NCBI RefSeq assembly: GCF_004337985.1
Contig: NW_021940922.1
Coordinates: 589,382 to 653,381 of the forward strand
Source: Pyricularia pennisetigena
Lineage: Eukaryota; Ascomycota; Sordariomycetes; Magnaporthales; Pyriculariaceae
DNA length: 64,000 nt
Direction of reading: 5' to 3'
Part shown: piece after piece, positions 53,401-63,580 of the stretch
Numbering within the stretch: the stretch's first letter is position 1
Layout of the letters: each line of letters begins with the position of its first letter
Translations under genes and position numbers: made by a program
Notes under the pieces: model-generated
The model's database searches: none
What the model was told of the DNA's origin: nothing
What the model saw: the letters and a program-made list of their open reading frames with translations, nothing else

Positions 53401-54816
53401 ATTTAGACCGGAGAGAAAAGGAAACATGAAGGAAGGGGAGTAAACCGTAGGGTGGCGATCGTGGTTCATGCTTGCTCTTGGCAAAGATATACCTCAAGAT
53501 CCTAGTACTTTACCGTTCTCTTGCTAACGGTGGAATCATCAAGAAAGCTTCATAAAAAGATAGGCACTAAAGTATACTACAATAGCCGCTTCTGAGGACC
53601 CTGCCAATAGTGAACATACATGGATATACTAACCGCACTCATAACAAAGAAGAAAAGGAGAGAGGAGATAAAGATGTAAGAAAAAAAAAAAGGCCGCGCA
53701 TACAATATTGCTCCCTGCGAATTCCCAACCGTTTCTGTTTCACAAGTCAAATAGAGGCAAGCAGAAAATACAAAAAAGCGGGTTGGTGTTGCAAGAGTGA
53801 ACCCCTCTAGAAAAAAAAATGAACCCAGGTCGGACGACATTACACAACAACCAATCCGAACGTTGCATATTCGCACATGTATATTGTACAGCACGCTCAC
53901 ACGCCCTGGCAAATTTGACAATATATGGGTACCTCCACACCGGCTCCGGGCATTTCCTATGCCCACCGGAAGGGAGTGTTATATCCAAAACCACGAAAAT
54001 AAGTATCGCCACATAACCACGTGCTACGAAAGGCACAACGGCTTGCTAGACCATGCAACCCAGTTACCCAGCTCGTTCATCGAAACTGGAACACTACACG
54101 TTGTAGCGAAAAAAGAGAGTCTTACTCCTTGATTAGCCGGTATGCTTGTTTATTTTTAAGGAGAGCTTATCCCAAAAAACGACATCGAGCAAATAAATTA
54201 ACATCCTTTTCAGTCCTGGTCGGGAATTACGCTATTGCACCCTCCTCCACTCCCCCCTCCACTCCGTAGCGCACCGCCCTAACACAAATATGGTTCACCG
54301 CCTCGTGTGCCCAGCCCAGCGTTTTGTTTCCTTGCATCGGCACTAATCAATGTGCCGATCAAACCTGCGTTGATGCCAAATGGCGGCGTTAGCGGGCGGC
54401 GCGACCGCCCATCGCCCACAAGATCGGTGCCCGATCCTCGCGCCACTCACCTCATTCCAACCTTGTGGTCCATACCCAAACTTAGCCCGTCTTTTACTCC
54501 CAACTCCCGTACCTAGGTACACACCTTGGCACGTGGGCATATACACAAAACCACCTGATCATCGCATGGACGGAATAAACACTCTCTTTTTCTTGGAGAG
54601 GGTGTGAACGGATCTTGTCACCTTGTCATCCCAACCCGTCATCTTTGGACTTCATTAAAAAGTAAATGTGCCCCTGCAAAAGCATCCAGCAAGTCTACCA
54701 TAATGTCATGTTTTACAAGAGGAAGCCCAGTAGTCATCAAAGCTTGGATTCCTCTCAATTTCGGTCTCCCTCTTCACAAAACCCATTCGTCAGTCCCTTC
54801 CTTCGCCGACGCAGGT
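50470..54816. other. Long gene-poor region upstream of the cyclin gene
   Basis: 4.3 kb without a supported gene on either strand. Long T runs lie at about 51108-51138 and 52914-52934. The nearest frames (for example 52496-52837 minus, 53046-53240 plus) lack domains and start context. The left side is the cyclin promoter and probably a long leader. Confidence 0.5.
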
Positions 54817-55968
54817 CTAGTGCTTGACAGAGTAGCCCTCGTCCGGGAGGTATAGATGCCTGTCGGCACCCTTGGCCGTCAACACGACCATGCGGATGAC
54901 ACCGCCGGAGCTGCCGTCCCACTTGATGGCCTCCGCCAGCGCGCCCTTGACAAACTGGACGGCGTCCGCCTCCTCCATACCCTCCCGCCAGTTCGCGTCG
55001 CAGTATCCGTAGATGTAGGTCGAGCCCGAGCCGCCGATCGCATATGCTTGCTTGTGTAGGGAGCCGCCAAGGGGGATCGAGTAGACTTGGCCGCCGTGCC
55101 GTTCGTCCCAGCCTGCAATGATGAGACCTGCCCTGCGAGGTGGAACAATGTCGAGATTAGCAAATGGGCGAAATAGGGTCAGCTCGAGTAACAGGACTAA
55201 GCAAGCTGTCCGTGTTCCAACGCATGGTTTTCGATGCGCGCTTGCTCTCAGTCTACGTCAAAACCACAGCGGATTACTTACGACAGCCGGTCCTTGTTTG
55301 AGTAACAGATCTCTTGGAAGATGGCTGCGGCGGTCTGCGTTGTTGGGGGCTTGCCGTTCATCATATGGAACAGCCCCAGCTGGTATTGGACAATGTCGGC
55401 GACGGCCTGCGTATCGGCCGCCGACCCGGATCGACAGCACCAAATGGTGTCGGCCACCCTTGTGAGCTTGTCTGTAACTCGATTTGCGATGTATGCGCCG
55501 GTGGTTGTGCGTGAATCGGCCCCTATATGTGTACGATGGTGTGATCATGTTAGAGAGGAGCTCATACATGACAAGGACAATACCCGCCGCAACGGTGAGG
55601 AGCAGCGGGTAGCAAGGGACGTACCCAGAATGACTCCATCCTTGAACGTGACAGCCATACTGTCGAACATTGTTAGACTTTGTTGTACGAGGCCGATGCC
55701 CCGCGCGATACTTGGGAGGGGGCAGGCGGCTTACATCGAGGTTCCTAGGCTGCAATGTTGGTTAGCGATTCCTTCTCCTCTTTAAACAGAATGAAGGCCT
55801 TCTCAGCCTGACGGCAGCTTACTTGACTTCTCCCTTCTTCAGCCTATCCATGTCAATATGGACACCATCTACGCAGCCGCCGTAATGTTAGCTCGACGTG
55901 AGCAAATCGAGTCGCTGATCCTGGTCCCGCTTGCCTTCGTTGAGCATCCCTGAGTTGCCAAACTCCAT
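54817..55968 (-). CDS. PRE3: 20S proteasome subunit beta-1 (caspase-like active site)
   Basis: Six exons: 55968-55935, 55868-55823, 55749-55735, 55659-55625, 55522-55282 and 55132-54817, 228 residues. The propeptide ([20 protein letters not shown], then LKKGEVNLG) ends at Gly29-Thr30, the autocleavage site; mature Thr1 is followed by Asp17 (GADSRTTTG) and Lys33 (NRVTDKLT), all catalytic residues in place. [20 protein letters not shown] and [20 protein letters not shown] are typical of beta-1, which cuts after acidic residues. Intron 1 appears to use a GC donor (GCAAGC) and exon 3 is only 15 nt. Complete and presumably essential. Confidence 0.95.
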
Positions 55969-56478
55969 TGTGACTGCTTGATGTGTTAGGCTTGGCGATC
56001 CAGAGGTTTTCTAGGTTGTCAATGAGTAGTGAGGCCTCGTTGGGTGTTGATAAAATCGTCGTTGAATGAATTATGATAGTTGGGAGTGGAGGGCGGAGGA
56101 CTGTGACGTTTGGAGCTTCCCCAAGATGGCGGAGCTGGAGCTCAGGCAACCAACCCAGAACACGCGTTGATACGGGACGGCCTTAGTCAGCAAGGTCGCT
56201 GCCTCTGGAGAAGCACTTGAGTCACGTGATAGAATTTGGCATGAGCGTGATATCAGACTTTCCCGCAGGATTGAATGTCGAATAAAGAATTACTGGGGCA
56301 TTTGAATAGGCTATTTTGAGTCTGAAAGTACATTAATCGCTTGAAACAGATAAACCTGAAAATATTAAGCAGAACGCCATGCTGTCCCCCAAAAATCATC
56401 TACGATACAACACCACCCGACTTCACGCTCAGAAAGTAGGGCAGTAGTTTTGACTAGCAGCCACAGTATTCCATAGCG
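55969..56478. other. Intergenic region, no gene recognised
   Basis: Promoter side of the proteasome gene and 3' flank of the sulfhydryl oxidase gene; both are on the minus strand. Confidence 0.5.
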
Positions 56479-57255
56479 CTATTCCTTCTTCTTGTCCTGC
56501 CCTTGGAGGATCTTCTCGTCTCCCTCAGCATCGCCCTCCTTCTTCTTCTTTTCGTCTCCACACCCGCAATCGTAAAAGTCGCCAATCTTGGTGCAGTCAA
56601 AGTCGGGCTTCTTGAGCCTCTGGTTGACCTGGTTGTGCACGAAGCAGGCCCAGCCGGCGGCAGCGTTCCTCGACGACACCTGCGGTGGGTATTTCTTGAG
56701 GAGCTGTTGAAAATGGGAGGCGCAGTCGCCACAGGGATACAGGCGCGCAAAGAGCTGGATGTACGTCTTGAGCGCGAGGCTATCGTCGGCGGACGGCTTC
56801 TCGGGGAAGCGGGCCATCATCGTATGGAAGAGCTTCCACGAAGCGCGTCCTAGTTCGGCCCTGTAGGACAATGAATCAATAAAAAGTCAGTGGGGGGTGT
56901 TTCTTGTAGATATTTGATCGAGTCAGGGGAAAACGCTCCTTCAGGCTTGTGCTGAAGGACTTGGGGTGTAAAAGATTCCGTACTTTGCTGTTGCATTTTC
57001 CAGTTTTGGCGCTATCGACCCTCCTTTCAGAATGTCTTGTGATATCGCGCCCAAGTCGGCTTTGCTGGCATCGAGGCCATCGTTTGGCGGCTTTTCTAGT
57101 GGAGGAGCCGTCGCAGGTGACGGAGCTGAGGGCTTTTGGAAGGAGAGTGGCAGGCGGTCGGTACGAGGTCCATTGCCGGAGAACATGTAGGTGAGACTCA
57201 GAAATGTAATAATCGAGAGTGCGACCATCAAGGTCAAATGTTGTCTCCTCGCCAT
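56479..57255 (-). CDS. ERV2: Erv2-type FAD-linked sulfhydryl oxidase
   Basis: Two exons, 57255-56984 and 56860-56479 (intron GTACGG...TACAG, 123 nt), 217 residues. The N-terminal signal anchor (LTLMVALSIITFLSLTYMFS) points to the ER rather than mitochondria, supporting Erv2 over Erv1. The ERV/ALR domain is intact: ELGRASWKLFHTMMARFPEK (FAD-binding WxxxH), LYPCGDCASHF (active-site CxxC), CFVHNQVNQRLKKPDFDC (second Cys pair). A C-terminal CGCG shuttle pair (IGDFYDCGCGDE) precedes a Lys/Glu-rich tail. The enzyme makes disulfides in the ER and passes electrons to oxygen. Confidence 0.93.
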
Positions 57256-58046
57256 GGTATCTTAATGTCTGTCGTGTCTGTCCTGTGAGGTTGGAGGAAG
57301 GAAGGGAACGCGGATCCGCTTGCTGCGGAGGTCGTCAAGTTCAGGGACTCGGTTACGAGAACGGCTGCTCTAACGGTCGCGGCTAGTGGAGTGCTAGTTA
57401 CCTAGATGATGCAGCCACTGAACGACATGTATTTGCGAAAAGGTAAGAATTATATTGTGCAGAGGGCTATTTTTCAGACGAACGTCAATGGAAAGATATC
57501 TTTTGTCATAGTGCGATTCGTTTGGAAGAATTCGTTCCGTGATTAGAACATGTCATGGTCAGGGTCGTCGTGAGAATCGGCTGCCTATCAGCGGACATCC
57601 CTGAAATTGGTCTGACTGTCAGGGATGTCGGAAGTGGCGCGTCTAGACCGTTAGGCAGTGCACCAAGGCACGTTGTTCCGCTGAAGATGGTGGGCAGGGG
57701 CCCCCTAGTTCAGCGAGTGGGTCCTGTTGAAGCACATGGCAGTATTTTCTTTTGTAAGAATTTCATGTACACGTTACTGTAGAGCACGTTGACATTGATG
57801 TTTGATTAGGTATCTATTTTTTCATGCAATTTATTTATAGTAAGTTACGGACAGTATGCACAGTCCTGTAAGGTTAATTGCTTGATATGTACAAAATCTG
57901 AAATTAGCTCAGATGTTTACACACGTTATGAAAAGATGAGCACCTTTGTTGCAGTACCACTAACAAGGTTATAATACACCGACTACTCATCTACAGCAGC
58001 TTGCTTAGTTTTCACGTCACAGCTTGGCTGCTTGGCTTGTCTGGCG
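57256..58046. other. Intergenic region, no gene recognised
   Basis: Short frames only. Flanked by two minus-strand genes; includes the sulfhydryl oxidase promoter. Confidence 0.5.
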
Positions 58047-58991
58047 TCATAGGATATTCCTCAGCTCTTGGCCGGCCCTAAACCTCCTCAGGTTGTAGGC
58101 GATCAGCTCCTCGGCACCTTGCGGCCTGCCACCAGCGGCATGGGGGCTGACAATGACATTGGGCGCGTCCCAGAGCGGCGATGACTCGGGCAGCGGCTCC
58201 GTCTCGAACACATCGAGCGCGGCACCTCCAAGCTCTCCGTTCCGGAGCGCGGCGTCGAGTGCCTTCTCGTCCACCGACGTGCCCCTGCCGACGTTGACGA
58301 GCCACGCGTGCTTGGGCAGCTGCTTGATCCTCTGGGCGTTGAACACGTTCCGTGTCGAGTCGGACCCGGGCAGGATCATGACGAGCGCGTCGGTCTTGGG
58401 CAGCAGCTCGTCCAGCTTGTCCTCGCCAAACACCTCGACGCCGTTGCGCACGCCGGCGGTCCTCGCCACGCCCTTGACGTTGGCTCCCAGAGCGATCAGC
58501 ACGGGCGTCAGCGTCTTGGCGATGTTGCCGAAGCCCCAGACGAGCACGTTGGCGCCGCGGAGTGACGTGAACTTGTCGGCGGGACGGTCGGGCTGCGCGC
58601 CGCCCAAGTGGCCGGGCCACTTGCGCTGCAGTTGGTAGTCACGCATCTCGTAGAAGCGGCGAGCGGCGTTGAGGAGGAGGCCGAGGGCGTGCTCGGCGAC
58701 GGTGTGGTCGTGACAACCAGAGCCGGTGGTGATCTTGATCTTGGTCGGGTCAAAGCCAGCGTTGAGGACGTCATTGGGACCGGCGGCCAGCGACTGGATC
58801 CACTTCAGGTTCTTCATGCGCCCAGCCGCGTCCTTGAGGTTGTCGGCGGTGTTGGTCCACGTCACCAGCACGTCGGCGTCGATGTGCTCCTCTGGGATGG
58901 GGGTCGTGACATCATAGGGTTGAAGGGCAACGCCGAAGCCCTCGAGGCTCTGGACGTCGAGCTTGAGAGAGGTTGGGTAAAGGAGCTTCAT
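58047..58991 (-). CDS. D-isomer-specific 2-hydroxyacid dehydrogenase
   Basis: Intronless, 314 residues from ATG 58991; four upstream codons in frame begin with GTG and are excluded. The NAD(P)-binding motif is LVWGFGNIAKTLTPVLIALG; catalytic Arg lies in VNVGRGTSVDEKALDAAL, Glu in GAALDVFETEPLPESSPLW, and His in VIVSPHAAGGRPQG. The HDHTVAEHALGLLLNAARRF helix is typical. These enzymes reduce 2-keto acids to D-hydroxyacids (glyoxylate/hydroxypyruvate-like branch) in the cytosol. The substrate cannot be specified. Confidence 0.93.
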   Translation of the reverse strand: MKLLYPTSLKLDVQSLEGFGVALQPYDVTTPIPEEHIDADVLVTWTNTADNLKDAAGRMKNLKWIQSLAAGPNDVLNAGFDPTKIKITTGSGCHDHTVAEHALGLLLNAARRFYEMRDYQLQRKWPGHLGGAQPDRPADKFTSLRGANVLVWGFGNIAKTLTPVLIALGANVKGVARTAGVRNGVEVFGEDKLDELLPKTDALVMILPGSDSTRNVFNAQRIKQLPKHAWLVNVGRGTSVDEKALDAALRNGELGGAALDVFETEPLPESSPLWDAPNVIVSPHAAGGRPQGAEELIAYNLRRFRAGQELRNIL

Positions 58992-59947
58992 GATTTCAAC
59001 CACGGTGTTTTACCGTGACAGAGCTGACGATTCCGGAGGGTGATGGTGATGAGGTGAGAGAATGTTTTATTAGCACCCGAGGCCTCCAGTCGAGTCAGAT
59101 TGTCCCCAAAAAACAAAGGTTTACATAAAATTTCGACACGTGTAAAGAAAATATAATGCAGATCTCTTGGACAAAGTTTTCGAGCATTCATCGCACCCTC
59201 GGACATGCAAGGCCGCTGCCCCGCGTCTTGCTCCCCTCACGCACCGAAATCGGGGCCAAATTCCCCGTGGGGCAGAAGCCGCTCGGTGGAACACACGGCC
59301 GAGATCGCCCTAGCCAGACAACAATCGGACGGACATGCAACAAACGGGCTGGCAGCCGTAGATAAAGCCAAAAGAGCAGAGACCGTTCTCCCCAATACCG
59401 TTCCTCAGGGGTCGTTTATGACATGAGTGCGAAGGAACTACTTTCCATGTCCGATGAGCTGAGGTTTTCACTATTTGAAGATGACCTATTTGGTAAGATT
59501 TATGGTAAAGATTAATCCGGTCGTAAATTAAGAGGAAATATGTTTTCCCAAATTGCGGTGTTAACAAGGTACTTTATGGATCCCAGAGAACTTTTTAACC
59601 AAATCTGGGGTCCCATGTCAAATTTATTTTGACTGTTGGTTCAATGCGGCTGCACAATCGAAAACAAACAGCACCTCCGGGCATGGCAAGACATTCATGT
59701 TCTTTACTCACCTAGTCCAGTATCTTATTTCACGGCCATTTCCACGCGCGACGTGCTTCGTCTTGGAGACGGGCTGAACGTGTCCCATAATCCTCCTTTC
59801 TGCACCCATGTTCCTCGTAAAGCTATGGAATGAAAGAATGTTGTAAAGTAAACAAGGCTTATAGCTCGCTGCCGCTTTGCCAACGGGCAGATTCACCGTA
59901 TAACCCAACGTCTAAGCAATCTGGGATCGATGGCGACTTATTAGGAT
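58992..59947. other. Intergenic region, no gene recognised
   Basis: Promoter side of the dehydrogenase gene followed by about 700 nt without a supported frame. Confidence 0.5.
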
Positions 59948-61041
59948 CTAATGACTAGACTCTATACCATTTTCGTCAAGATTCAAAAGCCAATTTTTGA
60001 TGCGCTCCAAACCTTCAATGTCACCTTCTTCTCATAGTTCTCGCTACCAACCCAACCGGGAGTGTACCCGCCATTAAAGTCGATCACCCCCAAGTCATCC
60101 TTATTGTCCACCAGAATGTTGTCCGGTTTGGCATCTCCCCATTGTATCCCAGCGTTGTGAAGAGTTTGTACGATTGTTGCTAGCTCTTCGGCCCAGCGTC
60201 AACGAGTTTCCAGGTTGGTAGTTAATGCGACGTTCCTCAACGTGCTTGGTGCAGGAGTAATTTTGGGCTCAATGTACACCAATAAGAAACCAACGATGCG
60301 CTCTTCGCCAGAAGTGTCGCTGTCGCACACCACACCATGCAACCCACAGACGCGAGTGTCCGATGGGATTTGCCCGCCTGCCAAAGCCTTGCAAATCTTG
60401 AGTAACGTCTTTAGTTCACGGTGAAAGGCAGGAAATCCGTGCTCAAAGCCCTTGAAATAGCATATTATATTGCCTGCGACTGCCACTTTGGCTGGAGGGG
60501 ATAAAAGCAGATTGTCACTGGGTTCGGTGGACTAAATAATTTGTACCTCGTGCGACGAGTACCACTTTGGCACCCATTGGTCCAAACAAAGGCTTTCCCA
60601 AGATCCCGATTGCCGATATTCTCCGGGAGGCAGATGAGGATGTTCCAAGCATCTCCTTGGCTGGATTTGGCTGCAATCTTTTGAAATGGCAGCAAATACG
60701 AACCACTGAGGGCTAAACCATTGATACAGGGTGAATGGCGGCTTTGGTAGGTCTGGAGCAAACGCTGAAATAGTTTCGTAGAACGGTTGGTCAAGTTTCT
60801 CTGCCGCTTCATTCTTCGCATCGTATCAGTAAGTATCATCATCGTCTGCAATTTCATGTTCCTCGAAGGATTTTAATATTTCAAGCGACTTGTAATAGTT
60901 TTGGAGAACTGGCGCTCTCTCCAGCTCCGAAGGTATCCATTGAAGGTAAAAAAAAACAGCTCCAGGAGAGCGTGCAACAATTGTACATTCGTCGTCCCTA
61001 GTGCTGGTAATCCAGCTTTCGATGCTGAATTCTGCTGGCAT
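59948..61041 (-). pseudogene. Fungal protein-kinase-like pseudogene
   Basis: Kinase-like blocks can be followed down the minus strand: an N-terminal part from ATG 61041 (FSIESWITSTRDDECTIVAR); TGA at 60826-60828; GILGKPLFGPMGAKVVLVAR; an intron (GTACAA...CTCCAG); RVCGLHGVVCDSDTSGEERI; TGA at 60199-60201 between LETR and RWAEEL; then WGDAKPDNILVDNKDDLGVI (catalytic loop) and DFNGGY in place of DFG. A frameshift after NYEKK moves the end (GDIEGLERIKNWLLNLDENG) to another frame, and a further frame change lies in the first half. Both stops can be explained by CGA to TGA. At least four lesions make it dead. Confidence 0.75.
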
Positions 61042-61718
61042 TGTGGTGTTTTGCGTCTAGGCACGCCTGAACCAAAGGTATGTTTAGGAAGAGAATTGGT
61101 GCTTCCCTTTATTATCTGAGGACGTTTGAGAAACGTTGTTATATCCCTTTATTATTGCTTTTTTTCTTTTGTTTCTTTTTCGCCAAAAATCTTTACTTTT
61201 TCACTGTATCGCTTCATACTTAGCTGTGAGTGGCTCATAAAGCGCATGCATGAACCCACGCTCATCTATCTTTGAAGGCGGGCAGAACGCACGCCTTCTG
61301 AGAGACCCATATTTTCCCAACGACCATGGTAAATAAAGATGTCTCCAGAAGAGTTAGGACAATTTCCATCACTGTCTTCGCGGTCACTCACTTCGCCACC
61401 TCTTCAAGTTCTTCCAAGGCATTCTTCAGGTGTGACAGATTTGGCAAGGCATTGGGAGTTACGTTGTGTTAATATAGAATGCCTGCTTGAAGAACTGTTT
61501 CCCTTTGACTTACGCAGCCTCAATCTACTTTCACAGAAGAGCTTTGTACGCATTGAAAAGGGTCTAAACTCTGTAGAAGGAGACGGACCCTGGGGGTAAG
61601 TTGTTATAGGAAATGCTGGCGCAAGCTTCAAAGTCTCGTCGACAAAGGACTGTTCTGCTACATCAAGGAGCATGATAAATTCCGATTAGATACATGATAT
61701 ACATCCATTGTCACTACT
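61042..61718. other. Spacer between two pseudogenes
   Basis: A plus-strand frame at 61339-61599 (RCVNIECLLEELFPFDLRSL) ends just past a good donor (GGG|GTAAGT at 61595) and may be an orphan exon, but no family or partner exon was found. Confidence 0.35.
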
Positions 61719-62490
61719 CTATTCCAGCCTCTTCCATCTCCTCCCAAGCACCTGCGCTGTACTCTTGAGCCTCCGATCTCGAGTGAACACCCCCTGTTTA
61801 TTCCCGTCCACTCTGAGATCAAAGCTCGTCTATGTCTGAAAATCTGCAAGATTCCAGACGTGCTCACCCACGACCGCTTCACCCCGGCCAAACACGCCAT
61901 GGCTCATTTCCAAAACCCGGAACTGGCACTCCTCGTCGATTATAGAAACGACGTACTTGTACCGGTTTGGCACTGGCGAATTGGATAAAATTTCAGAATG
62001 AACAAATTCTGTTTCCCATCCTTCTCCACACGGGTTACCGTGAAAATGTCATTGATGAAAACATTCGGAACACAGTACATCCAAACTGATCGAGCCAGAC
62101 CGGCGTAGTTGAAAAAAGTCTTGTTGATAATGCTGCTTCGGCCTGCCATTCTTAAGCGTTTCGATTCTGCCCGGAGGAATGGTCGGCCAGCTCAACTCTT
62201 TGTTGACGGCGACGGTAAGCCGAAAAGATTGACCAGGAGCCACGAAGTCCGTCACGTTAGCCTCGAAGGGGGTGTAGCCGCCGGTGTAATCAGCAACCAG
62301 GCTGTCGTTGACATATACCCGTCCTTTGTGGGTTGCGGCGTCAAAGGGGAGGAAATGGCATCTTCCGACCCAGCCTGGCGGTACAGTGACTTGTCTTTGG
62401 TAATATAGCCAGCCGACATGTGAAGCAACGGATGCCTCCCCCAGTTCTCGTCTCGGCCTTTGCAGACTTGACGCTGGGAGTTGCCATCCG
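61719..62490 (-). pseudogene. GH2 beta-glucuronidase-like pseudogene lacking its catalytic core
   Basis: N-terminal sandwich domains of a GH2 glucuronidase are readable on the minus strand: HVGWLYYQRQVTVPPGW, GRVYVNDSLVADYTGGYTPF, RLTVAVNKELSWPTIPPGRI, then DFFNYAGLARSVWMYCVPNV in another frame because a run of six T at 62112-62117 has one base too many. After RYKYVVSIIDEECQFRV the sequence jumps to the enzyme's C-terminal end (VVGEHVWNLADFQT, TAG at 61830-61832, then RVDGNKQGVFTRDRRLK, stop at 61719). The whole (beta/alpha)8 core with the catalytic Glu residues is absent, so a deletion of several hundred codons is inferred. Its start faces the transporter remnant. Confidence 0.8.
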
Positions 62491-62509
62491 GAAGTTCTAG
62501 CGGTTATAT

Positions 62510-63080
62510 GTGACCGGCCTATCTGTTTCTATTGCTGGAATGTCAGCAGCAACAACAATATTTGCCCTCATTCCTTTGATATATTGCTCTTATGAAGTCG
62601 CTAACCAACAACGCACAGGTACGCTGTCTATGAGACCCTGGTGGTCGGAAGCATCGCCGTCAACAAAGGCTTTATTCAGCAGTATGGCACCATCGCACTT
62701 TTCTTTGCTCTTTCTTTCTATTGTTACAGGTATAAGTGAAAGACTATTACAAGCCAAAGGCGTGCCTGGTCTTGTATTGGGCCCCGACGAGAAGATCTGA
62801 TCTGCAAGTGCAGGTATTGCTTGATCTTTGCGTCTATTGGCATATGTGGTTACTGCCGGGCGCGCACATCATGTTTGTCTGCCCTTTTCATGTTCAGCCA
62901 AAGCTGACCCTCCCATTCCATAGTCATCGCCGTTATCTCCACTGAGTGGGTAGTCCTACTCATCCCCCGTCTCGTTGGGGGCTGTGCGGGCGGTTTGATC
63001 GGTACTTCGGTGATGGTGTACATGTCAGAAGTTGCCAAGACCAAGACTTCGGAGCAGCTGCAAAGGGAGGACAGGCAAGG
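62510..63080 (+). pseudogene. MFS sugar-transporter-like pseudogene
   Basis: Fragments of a sugar-porter-type MFS protein lie on the plus strand: after a branch-point and acceptor-like GCTAAC...CACAG near 62620, VYETLVVGSIAVNKGFIQQY (the first-helix GYD-type region), then broken sequence with several stops, then a membrane helix VIAVISTEWVVLLIPRLVGG followed by CAGGLIGTSVMVYMSEVAKT, which corresponds to helices 3-4 and the following loop. Most of the 12 helices are missing. It is divergent from the GH2 remnant, the usual layout of a glycosidase and its importer. Confidence 0.6.
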
Positions 63081-63580
63081 TGCGCGGCCGTAAAAGTTTT
63101 ATATGTTGGCTGTTATAGAACAGGCCTACAGCCAAGGGACCGTAGGGTATCCTGGATGGTGTTGTGATCAATATTACAAGAATAAAGAAGAGGGAAAGGG
63201 AAAAAAAGAATGCAAAGGAGGTTTGGCTAGGAGTAAGGGCAGCAATGACGTTCATTTAGTCGGGAGTAACCCCTGACTGCGTGTCATTTTCAGTTCCATC
63301 AGCCCCCTTTTCTGTACCCAAGACCTGGAGGGCTAGTGATTTTCAGAATGGGCTCACTTTGAACTCACTTTGAATTTCCACTAATTTTTGTCGCTGCTGT
63401 TGGTATTTCGCATAAAATCCCCGGGGAATCTCAATTACCTCGCACCAAACCCTGCCTTCATCACTTCCCAACCGCATTGGACACCCTTCCAACAACCTCT
63501 CGTTCTTTGAACCGTTGATTCATTTGACCACACAACCTTGGGCTTCTGCTTCTCTTTCGGCAGACATCAACAACCCGAAA
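63081..63580. other. Intergenic region before the last gene
   Basis: No gene recognised; the promoter of the gene at 63581 lies here. Confidence 0.5.
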
